A stretch of 6,755 bases of DNA from Desulfobacterales bacterium (GTDB lineage: Bacteria > Desulfobacterota > DSM-4660 > Desulfatiglandales > Desulfatiglandaceae), in contig JAKLQB010000670.1 of NCBI GenBank assembly GCA_022013615.1, positions 1-6,755 on the forward strand, read 5' to 3'. Shown piece after piece: positions 1 through 5,599 of this stretch (its first letter is position 1; each line of letters opens with the position of its first letter). A model generated the notes under the pieces. That model made no database searches. It saw only the letters and a program-made list of their open reading frames with translations, and had not been told where the DNA came from. The translations under genes and the position numbers were made by a program.

Positions 1-1
1 A

Positions 2-49
2 TATCAATACCGCCTTAGACTGTACCGGTTTTTCCCAAAATCTGAATAG
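2..49 (+). CDS. gspI: C-terminal end of minor pseudopilin GspI (partial, putative)
   Basis: Only the last 15 codons are present, in frame 2, ending with a TAG whose last base is the first base of the gspJ GTG start (1-nt overlap). The visible peptide contains YRLRLYRFF. An alternating basic/aromatic beta-strand ending of this kind is typical of GspI tails as I recall them, and gspI is normally directly upstream of gspJ. GspI is a minor pseudopilin that joins GspJ and GspK in the tip complex of the T2SS pseudopilus. The call rests on position and a short tail, so it is tentative. Frame 1 closes after five codons. Frame 3 stays open past gspJ's start, which makes it less likely to be the upstream gene. 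Confidence 0.5.
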   Translation, partial: YQYRLRLYRFFPKSE

Positions 50-759
50 TGTCAATGAATCCATTAATACAAACAAGCTCAATAAGCCGGAAAGGTTTCA
101 CCCTGCTGGAAATCTTGATCGCTATGTTCATCTTTGCTGTGGTTCTTACAACGATTTTTACGGCTTACACCGGAACCTTTAGAATCATCGACGAGACCGA
201 ATCCCAGGCGGACATTTATGCAATGGCCCGTACTGTGCTGATTAGGATGCAGGAAGATCTGGAGTCCATTCATTTTAAAGAGACAGGGTCTTCAAAACCT
301 GAAGGAAGTTCCCTCGAACCTGCCACATTTCTGGGGGAGAACAAAGAAATCAAAGGCAGGGACGCCGACACTCTCCGTTTCCTTTCAAGGGCACACCTAA
401 TCTTCGACGAAGAGGATGAGAATCCAGGGGTAGCAGAGATAAGTTACTATGTGAGCGAAAATGAAGTAGAAGACAGCCTGGCTCTCTACAGGTCGGATAG
501 GCCGGAACTTGCGGCACCGCAGGAGGAAGGAACTGGTGGATTGATTCTCTGCGATGGTCTTTTTTCAGTAAATATTACATATCATGATGCAGATGGGGAA
601 ATGCACGAAACCTGGGACTCTTCAGAGGATGAGTTGAAGCATAAATTGCCAGCAATGGTCTCCATTTTGCTGGAATTTGTAAACATCAGAAATGCTGAAA
701 AACCGCATAAGTTCATGACACGTGTTGCCCTTCCCATGGCCAGAGAAAGACATGAATAG
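49..759 (+). CDS. gspJ: Type II secretion minor pseudopilin GspJ
   Basis: A 236-residue prepilin-like protein. The short basic leader ends at K15-G16, followed by F17-T-L-L-E21 and a hydrophobic helix to about residue 43. This is a class III prepilin peptidase (GspO/PilD) site with Phe at +1 (methylated in the family) and Glu at mature position 5. The rest is a periplasmic globular domain. Near the C-terminus, W189 followed by L200-P201 and a hydrophobic strand matches the usual GspJ ending (W, spacer, LP, V-x-hydrophobic). GspJ binds GspI and GspK at the pseudopilus tip. The start is GTG at 49, which overlaps the preceding stop; ATG at 55 in the same frame is an alternative that shortens the leader by two residues. 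No clear Shine-Dalgarno precedes either, so translation is probably coupled to the upstream gene. It overlaps gspK by 8 bp. The family is clear. J rather than H or I rests on length, the LP motif and gspK following. Confidence 0.93.
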   Translation: MSMNPLIQTSSISRKGFTLLEILIAMFIFAVVLTTIFTAYTGTFRIIDETESQADIYAMARTVLIRMQEDLESIHFKETGSSKPEGSSLEPATFLGENKEIKGRDADTLRFLSRAHLIFDEEDENPGVAEISYYVSENEVEDSLALYRSDRPELAAPQEEGTGGLILCDGLFSVNITYHDADGEMHETWDSSEDELKHKLPAMVSILLEFVNIRNAEKPHKFMTRVALPMARERHE

Positions 760-1705
760 GCTTATTAAAGATGACAGCGGCTTTGCCCTGATCCTCACAA
801 TTTTAATAATCAGCCTGATTGTGGCAATAACGCTTCAGTTCAACACCTCCATGAGGTCTGATATGTATGATGCTGCCAGCATGAAAGAAGGGATTGAACT
901 TACGTGTATCGCAAAATCAGGATTTAGTTATGCCTGCGCTGTGCTCTCTCAGGACGACCCTGCAGTTGACTCCTTGCATGAAGACTGGGCAGATCAAAAG
1001 CTGCTGTCTTCTAATTCTGCTACCATGTTTGAAAATGGCCGTTTTGAGGTACGGATTATTGATTATTCCGGAAAAATACCAATCAATAGTCTTGTGGAAG
1101 GGGAAAAATACGAGGCGCTTCTGACGAGATTTTTGAGCCTTGAAGAATTCGGCCTTGGGTCCGAAGATGTAGGTAATCTTGTGGATGCCATCAAAGACTG
1201 GGTCGACCCGGACGACGAGATAACAAAGTTTGGTGCGGAAAACGGGTATTATCAAGCGCTTGACAGGCCTTATTCCTGCAAGAACGCGCCTCTGGATTCC
1301 GTGGAAGAATTGCTGTTTGTGAAAGGCATCACAAAGGAACTCTTTTACGGCACAAGGGAAAAACCTGGTATTTCAGGCTACTTAACGGTTTACGGTAATG
1401 GCAGGATCAATATCAATACTGCCGACCCACTGGTCTTGAGGTCTCTTTCGGATCAGATTGACCAGGAGATGGTCGAAGAGATGGTGGCATATCGAGAAGA
1501 TGAAAAAAATGACCTGAACGACCCGGCATGGTACAAGAACGTACCAGGCATGAGCCATGTTAGCATGAATGATTTGCAGACGACTTCAAGCACCTGTTTT
1601 AAGATAGAATCGGAGGGTCACAAAGAAACCATGAGCAAACGAGTCACTGGTACGGTGGAAAGGAAAGAGGGGATAGTGAAGGTCCTGGCATGGAAAATAG
1701 AGTAG
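752..1705 (+). CDS. gspK: Type II secretion minor pseudopilin GspK
   Basis: A 317-residue protein read from ATG 752. The frame is open from a GTG at 722, but starting at 752 leaves a short leader (about 10 residues, two Lys/Arg) before the cleavage site, and purine-rich AGAGAAAG lies just upstream. The processing site is S9-G10/F11-A-L-I-L, followed by a hydrophobic helix to about residue 30. Mature position 5 is Leu (L15), not Glu; loss of Glu5 is the hallmark of GspK. The large periplasmic domain carries W150-V-D-P-D-D-E, the acidic motif of the GspK alpha domain, and N220-I-N-T-A-D (220-225), the conserved strand motif. Length agrees with the family (about 300-330). GspK caps the pseudopilus tip with GspI and GspJ and is thought to limit fibre length. 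Four cysteines (52, 62, 176, 282) lie outside the membrane helix and might form disulfides, which is inference. It overlaps gspJ by 8 bp and is the last gene before the AT-rich gap. Confidence 0.95.
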   Translation: MNRLIKDDSGFALILTILIISLIVAITLQFNTSMRSDMYDAASMKEGIELTCIAKSGFSYACAVLSQDDPAVDSLHEDWADQKLLSSNSATMFENGRFEVRIIDYSGKIPINSLVEGEKYEALLTRFLSLEEFGLGSEDVGNLVDAIKDWVDPDDEITKFGAENGYYQALDRPYSCKNAPLDSVEELLFVKGITKELFYGTREKPGISGYLTVYGNGRININTADPLVLRSLSDQIDQEMVEEMVAYREDEKNDLNDPAWYKNVPGMSHVSMNDLQTTSSTCFKIESEGHKETMSKRVTGTVERKEGIVKVLAWKIE

Positions 1706-1728
1706 ATCTCTAAATTTCTTGATTTTTT

Positions 1729-1757
1729 TTGCATTTGTTGTGATAAAATTATATAAT
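1729..1757 (+). promoter_or_regulatory. Candidate sigma-70 promoter upstream of gspL
   Basis: In the only sizeable gap of the cluster, TATAAT (1752-1757) is a perfect -10 box, with TTGCAT (1729-1734) as a weak -35 (only the TTG matches) at an ideal 17-nt spacing. The surrounding DNA (about 1710-1770) is markedly AT-rich compared with the coding regions. Transcription would start near 1764, giving a leader of about 58 nt before gspL. It would drive gspL-gspM-gspN-gspC-gspA as a second transcript. AT-rich DNA yields chance TATAAT boxes, so this is a reasonable prediction only. I see no hairpin terminator for gspK in the same gap. Confidence 0.45.
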
Positions 1758-1809
1758 TTATATTAATTGGTTGAAACATTAGCTGGTAACAGATGCGGAG
1801 TTCCTGCGG

Positions 1810-1814
1810 TAGGT
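1810..1814 (+). promoter_or_regulatory. Ribosome binding site of gspL (weak)
   Basis: TAGGT lies 7 nt before the ATG at 1822, in the leader TGCGGTAGGTACTAAAA. It is a partial Shine-Dalgarno match at good spacing and supports ATG 1822 as the start. Confidence 0.4.
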
Positions 1815-1821
1815 ACTAAAA

Positions 1822-3312
1822 ATGCCGGAAAAGATATTAGGCCTTGACATAAGCGATGATGCCATAACTGCCGTCCAGGTGGAAGGCGGTCTGAAGGGAT
1901 ACCAGATTTCGGCCTGCGCACGCATCAGGATTGAAGGCGATGACGGCCTGGATGATGCCTTGATGGAGCTATTTGAGCAGCAGGATCTCAGGAGTGATGT
2001 CTACCTTGCTTCAATTCCCGGCGAACATGTATCGTATCGAAATCTTCGGATGCCTTTTAAAGATGCTAAGAAAATCAGGCAAACCCTGCCTTTTGAAGTT
2101 GAGACCATGGTCCCGTTCCCAATCGATGATCTGGTGATAGATTTTACCATCAATGACCGATCGGACCAGAGCGAAATTCTGGCTGTTTCTGCAAGAAAGG
2201 AACTTATTTCCGGGTATCTGGCACAATTGCAGTCTCACAGCATTGACCCTGATGTTTTGGATATCAGATGTGTGCCCACGGTCTCCTTGCTTTTAAAACA
2301 GGAAGAGACCCCTGACAATGGACTTTTCCTGGAGATGGGCGAGAGGAGAAGTACCATGGTCCTTTTCCTTAAAAGGCGTGTGGCCTTGATTCGATCATTT
2401 TCCTTTAATGCCCCTGCTTTCGCTATCACCGCAAATGGTGATCACACTGAAACTCCGACCCGTGAGCAAGCTGAATCCTGGTTTGAGTCGTTTTGCACAA
2501 TGGTCGAAAATACAATCCATTCCATAGGATGTCAGAGCAATAGAGAAGTACGACCCGAAACAGTCTTTTTTACCGGTGTCGGCGCTCTATACCCGGAGAC
2601 AGCAGACCTGCTGACGAGATTTCTTGGTGTACCGGCTCAGGAGATTGACCTGAGCAAAGACAGGAAAATTAATATGAGGGAAAGCGTTGTTAGGGTGTGG
2701 AATCCAGGCCTCATGGATAATGCCCTTGCACTTTCGCTCCGGAATGGGAAACAGGGACAGGGTTTCAATTTCAGGAAAGATGAATTTGAAATAAAGAAAC
2801 GCGGTTTCTGGCTCCAAAAGGAGTTCCGGAGAGCAATGATCTTTCTTGGGGTGATCCTCTGCCTTTTAATTGTTGATATGGGTGTGGATTACTATTTTCT
2901 GAAAGAAAGATACAGGATGCTGGGTCAACAGGTCACAGAGGTGTTCAGCAGGGCATTTCCTGATGTGAAAAGGATTGTGGATCCGCTTCAGCAGATGAGG
3001 GTGAAAGTCAATGAGGTGAAGACATCGGCTATCTCGATCCCGGGTACAAATTCAAGTAACAAGGTAATTGACCTGTTGAAGGATATCTCGGAACGTATTC
3101 CAAAGTCACTGGATGTGCAGGTGAGCCGTATGGTAATTGATCAGGAAACAGTGCGCATCAGCGGGAAGACGGATACATTTAACACAGTCGATAGTATTAA
3201 AAGCGGTCTGGAGCCCTCCAAATATTCCAGTGGTGTAACCATCAGTTCTGCGAATCTTGACCGAACAGGAAAGCGGGTTCAATTTGAGATAAAACTGCAA
3301 CGGAAAAAATAG
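1822..3312 (+). CDS. gspL: Type II secretion inner-membrane platform protein GspL (PilM/PilN-like)
   Basis: A 496-residue bitopic protein. Residues 1 to about 300 look like the PilM/GspL actin-like fold: the N-terminal strand I-L-G-L-D-I-S (5-11) resembles the phosphate-1 loop, E171-M-G173 stands where actin-like ATPases have D-x-G, and T251-G-V-G254 followed by a helix resembles the adenosine-side loop. A juxtamembrane segment F315-N-F-R-K-D-E-F recalls the N-L-x-x-G-x-F motif of GspL and the N-terminal motif of PilN. One membrane helix lies at about 338-358, followed by a periplasmic part with a coiled-coil-like stretch and a small alpha/beta domain to the end. The cytoplasmic domain of GspL binds the GspE ATPase and the periplasmic domain pairs with GspM, linking the motor to pseudopilus assembly. 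ATG 1822 follows a weak SD, and 116 bp separate it from gspK. gspM begins 3 nt after the stop. A plain PilM is excluded by the fused membrane and periplasmic part. Confidence 0.93.
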   Translation: MPEKILGLDISDDAITAVQVEGGLKGYQISACARIRIEGDDGLDDALMELFEQQDLRSDVYLASIPGEHVSYRNLRMPFKDAKKIRQTLPFEVETMVPFPIDDLVIDFTINDRSDQSEILAVSARKELISGYLAQLQSHSIDPDVLDIRCVPTVSLLLKQEETPDNGLFLEMGERRSTMVLFLKRRVALIRSFSFNAPAFAITANGDHTETPTREQAESWFESFCTMVENTIHSIGCQSNREVRPETVFFTGVGALYPETADLLTRFLGVPAQEIDLSKDRKINMRESVVRVWNPGLMDNALALSLRNGKQGQGFNFRKDEFEIKKRGFWLQKEFRRAMIFLGVILCLLIVDMGVDYYFLKERYRMLGQQVTEVFSRAFPDVKRIVDPLQQMRVKVNEVKTSAISIPGTNSSNKVIDLLKDISERIPKSLDVQVSRMVIDQETVRISGKTDTFNTVDSIKSGLEPSKYSSGVTISSANLDRTGKRVQFEIKLQRKK

Positions 3313-3315
3313 ATT

Positions 3316-3834
3316 ATGATGAAACTCGCAAAACGAGAAAAATACCTGGTTTCGTTTGCAGCATGTGCTATTGCTCTCTTCCTAATATTTCAGTTCCTCA
3401 TTTTTCCCTTTTTTGAGGAAAGAAAACGGATTCAGAGAGGCATCAGGGCAAGGGAGGAGGGCCATGAGGAAATTGTGAAACTGAGGGCTGAATATCTGGT
3501 TCACAAGAAAGGCTTTCAAGGCATAAAGCAGATCCTTGCCGGGCGGGAAAAAGGATTTACGCTTTTTTCCTTTCTTGAAAAGGCCTCTGGTGAGGCTGAA
3601 CTTAAAGGGCATATCAAATATATGAAACCATCCGATTCACAGGGCACAGGGCCTTATAAAGAGTCGATGGTTGAGATGAAATTAGAGGAAATTACTCTGA
3701 ACCAGTTGGTTGGATACCTTTATCGTATCGAGTCGCCGGAAAACATCATAAGTATAAAAAGGATTTCAATTACGGAAAATAAAAAGGAATCAGGTTACCT
3801 GGATACCATTTTGCAAGTGTTGACCTTTCAGTAA
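3316..3834 (+). CDS. gspM: Type II secretion inner-membrane protein GspM (PilO-like)
   Basis: A 172-residue bitopic protein with a basic N-terminus (K3, K6, R7, K9), one membrane helix at about 10-31, a charged helical, probably coiled-coil stretch at about 33-72, and a C-terminal alpha/beta domain (about 80-172) that resembles the ferredoxin-like fold of GspM/PilO. Length fits the family (about 160-190). GspM binds GspL in the periplasm and inner membrane, stabilises it and contacts GspC. The gene starts 3 nt after gspL. GGAAAAA (3302-3308) sits 7 nt before ATG 3316 as a ribosome site; the next codon is also ATG, so 3319 cannot be excluded. Sequence conservation in this family is low, so the call leans on topology, size and position directly after gspL. 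Confidence 0.88.
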   Translation: MMKLAKREKYLVSFAACAIALFLIFQFLIFPFFEERKRIQRGIRAREEGHEEIVKLRAEYLVHKKGFQGIKQILAGREKGFTLFSFLEKASGEAELKGHIKYMKPSDSQGTGPYKESMVEMKLEEITLNQLVGYLYRIESPENIISIKRISITENKKESGYLDTILQVLTFQ

Positions 3835-3841
3835 ATGGAAA

Positions 3842-4747
3842 ATGATTCGTTCTATATTTAAACATAAAAAGTGTCTCGGCTATACCCTTTACGGGATACT
3901 GTTAGTGATCGTGCTTCTGTATTACCGTTTTCCTTCAGATGCTCTTGGGGATTATCTGCAATCAACGGCAGATGAGATAAATCCCAGGTACCATGTCTTG
4001 GTTGGAAAAGTACGGCCTTCATTCCCCTTTGGTGTGAAGTTTCTGAAGGCCAGGGTTTCCTTGAGAGAAAATCCTGATACAGATCTCTTTATGGCAGAGA
4101 GCCTTCTGATAAGACCCGGGCTATGGTCATTCCTGAAAGGAGAATCAAAATACCGGTTTGACTGCCTTGCCTATGGAGGAGATATAAAGGGTTCTGTTCA
4201 TTTTTCAGACAATGGTGGGGAGGCATCTGAGCGCCCTTTTACTACATCAATGGAACTGAGAGATATACGCATCAATGATTACGAGTATCTTTTTACTCTG
4301 ATTGGCCGGAATGTGAAAGGGATCCTTGGAGGCATTATCACCTATAGCGGGCAGGGCAGTTTATTGATAAATGGCAAAGGGGAGGCCAACCTGAGAATAT
4401 CAGATGGATCGGTGGAGCTTTTACAGCCCATATTCAGTTTGGCGTCTGTTAGCTTTGATGATGTCTGGATCAAAATGATTCTTGAGAAGACAAAAATAAA
4501 ACTGACCCGTGTTGAACTGGAAGGCAGAGAGATAAAGGGAACGTTATCTGGCACTATCGGTTTGAAACAAAATTTTTCCAGGAGCAGGCTTGCATTAAGG
4601 GGGAGCATTGAACCATTGGAAGGCTTTTTTAAAAGCGAAAACGGCGCACCTCGTATTATGAAGCTATTCAAGCGACGTCTGAGAGAAGGAAAACTCTCTT
4701 TTGTCGTTCGTGGTACACCCGCAGATCCCAAAATCAGATTCATATAA
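3842..4747 (+). CDS. gspN: AsmA-like type II secretion protein GspN
   Basis: A 301-residue protein with a basic N-terminus, one membrane helix at about 11-28 and a periplasmic, beta-rich remainder with many alternating hydrophobic strands. P-S-F-P-F-G (59-64) matches the P-x-x-P-x-G segment near the start of GspN/AsmA-like domains, and the C-terminal G-T-P-A-D-P (near 291-296) is like the closing G-T-x-x-x-P strand of AsmA-type proteins. GspN is present in only some T2SSs. Its role is unsettled; AsmA-like relatives are linked to envelope lipid or outer-membrane protein homeostasis, and placing this one in the secreton is inference from context. It lies 7 nt after gspM and 5 nt before gspC. 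The ATG at 3842 has no properly spaced Shine-Dalgarno (GGAAA directly abuts it), so it may rely on coupling to gspM. Confident as AsmA-like GspN by position; function uncertain. Confidence 0.82.
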   Translation: MIRSIFKHKKCLGYTLYGILLVIVLLYYRFPSDALGDYLQSTADEINPRYHVLVGKVRPSFPFGVKFLKARVSLRENPDTDLFMAESLLIRPGLWSFLKGESKYRFDCLAYGGDIKGSVHFSDNGGEASERPFTTSMELRDIRINDYEYLFTLIGRNVKGILGGIITYSGQGSLLINGKGEANLRISDGSVELLQPIFSLASVSFDDVWIKMILEKTKIKLTRVELEGREIKGTLSGTIGLKQNFSRSRLALRGSIEPLEGFFKSENGAPRIMKLFKRRLREGKLSFVVRGTPADPKIRFI

Positions 4748-4752
4748 AGCAC

Positions 4753-5595
4753 ATGACAAAACTATTTTACACTATTTTAAACATTGTTGCCTTATCTCTC
4801 GTCGTTTATATTGGCGTAGATACCTTTTACAGGGTCGTCTCTTCAGAACTAAAAGGGGTAAATACCAAAGAGATAGTAATGGAACCACTCCCGAATGCCG
4901 AAGAGAGTAAGAGGTCCCCCTTGAGTAGTTTTCAGGTAATAACCGAACGAAATCTATTTGGTTCTCTTGATAAGGCCTCTAAAGATGTTAATGAAGAAGA
5001 AATTGAAGCCCTTGAACCCACGTCTCTTAAGATTGCCCTTTTGGGTACGGTCACTGGTGATGAACAGAACGCCTTTGCTGTTATAGAGGAAACTGATAAA
5101 AGAAAGCAGGGTTTGTATAAAATTGGAGACAGTGTGCAGAATGCCACTGTTAAGACGATTCTAAGAGAGAAGGTGGTGCTCAGGGTAGGGACAAAAGATG
5201 AAATACTGACAATGGAAGAATCCGCTGCTTCAAGAAGAGAGAAAGTACGAGGGCCTTCAAAAACCGCTGAGAGAGGAAATACTATAACGGTCAGCCGTAA
5301 GGATATACAGAGCTCACTAAAAGATATTAATGAACTCATGTCTCAAGTACGCATTCGCCCTCACTTTAAAGATGGTAAATCCGATGGATTATCAGTATCA
5401 CGGATTAAAGGTGGTTCTATTTTTTCAAAGTTAGGGCTTAGAAATGGGGATATTGTCCAAAAGATAAACGGCGAACCCATAAATAGTCCTGATGAGGTGC
5501 TGGCGTTGTATGAGAAATTGAAATCAGGTTCTCGCGTGTCATTGGAAGTGACCCGGAAGGGTGAACCAAAGACCATGAATTACAGGTTCAGGTAA
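4753..5595 (+). CDS. gspC: Type II secretion linker protein GspC with C-terminal PDZ domain
   Basis: A 280-residue bitopic protein with a short cytoplasmic N-terminus and a membrane helix at about 5-25. The homology region (HR) domain opens with F60-Q-V-I-T-E-R-N-L-F-G70, the family's most conserved stretch, and runs to about 155. A charged linker with clustered Arg/Lys/Ser (about 157-180) follows, then a PDZ domain (about 195-280) with G228-L-R-N-G-D233 and an I-N-G-E-P strand. The HR domain of GspC binds the N0 domain of the secretin GspD, and the PDZ domain contributes to substrate selection. Domain order and length are those of canonical GspC. A plain HtrA-type PDZ protein is excluded by the HR domain and the lack of a protease domain. 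ATG 4753 lies 5 nt after the gspN stop with only a weak upstream TAAAG. In many enterobacterial clusters gspC is first and followed by gspD; here it follows gspN and precedes gspA. Confidence 0.94.
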   Translation: MTKLFYTILNIVALSLVVYIGVDTFYRVVSSELKGVNTKEIVMEPLPNAEESKRSPLSSFQVITERNLFGSLDKASKDVNEEEIEALEPTSLKIALLGTVTGDEQNAFAVIEETDKRKQGLYKIGDSVQNATVKTILREKVVLRVGTKDEILTMEESAASRREKVRGPSKTAERGNTITVSRKDIQSSLKDINELMSQVRIRPHFKDGKSDGLSVSRIKGGSIFSKLGLRNGDIVQKINGEPINSPDEVLALYEKLKSGSRVSLEVTRKGEPKTMNYRFR

Positions 5596-5597
5596 GG
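5590..5597 (+). promoter_or_regulatory. Ribosome binding site of gspA, deciding its GTG start
   Basis: AGGTAAGG spans the gspC stop codon (5593-5595). Its first AGG (5590-5592) is 7 nt before GTG 5600, a standard Shine-Dalgarno distance. It is one of the better ribosome sites in the window and supports the GTG start. Confidence 0.5.
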
Positions 5598-5599
5598 CT

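Noticed and set aside
1..60. Frame 3 at the left edge reads I-N-T-A, echoing the GspK motif at 1406-1423 with similar DNA
   Set aside because: The match is only about 14 bases with a mismatch. Frame 3 runs on well into gspJ before stopping, while frame 2 ends exactly at the gspJ start, so no duplicated gspK fragment is supported.
1706..1730. T-run (1723-1730) after the gspK stop as a rho-independent terminator
   Set aside because: No GC-rich hairpin precedes the T-run; only the short palindrome AGATCT is near. The T-run is better explained as part of the AT-rich promoter region.
2425..2442. Inverted repeat ATCACC-gcaaat-GGTGAT inside gspL
   Set aside because: A 6-bp stem within the coding sequence with no T-run after it. 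It lies in a continuous, conserved-looking reading frame and is probably chance.
1121..2622. Repeated 12-mer CTGACGAGATTT in gspK (1121) and gspL (2611)
   Set aside because: Both copies encode the same common L-T-R-F peptide in different genes. There are no further copies and no extended homology, so this is coincidence.
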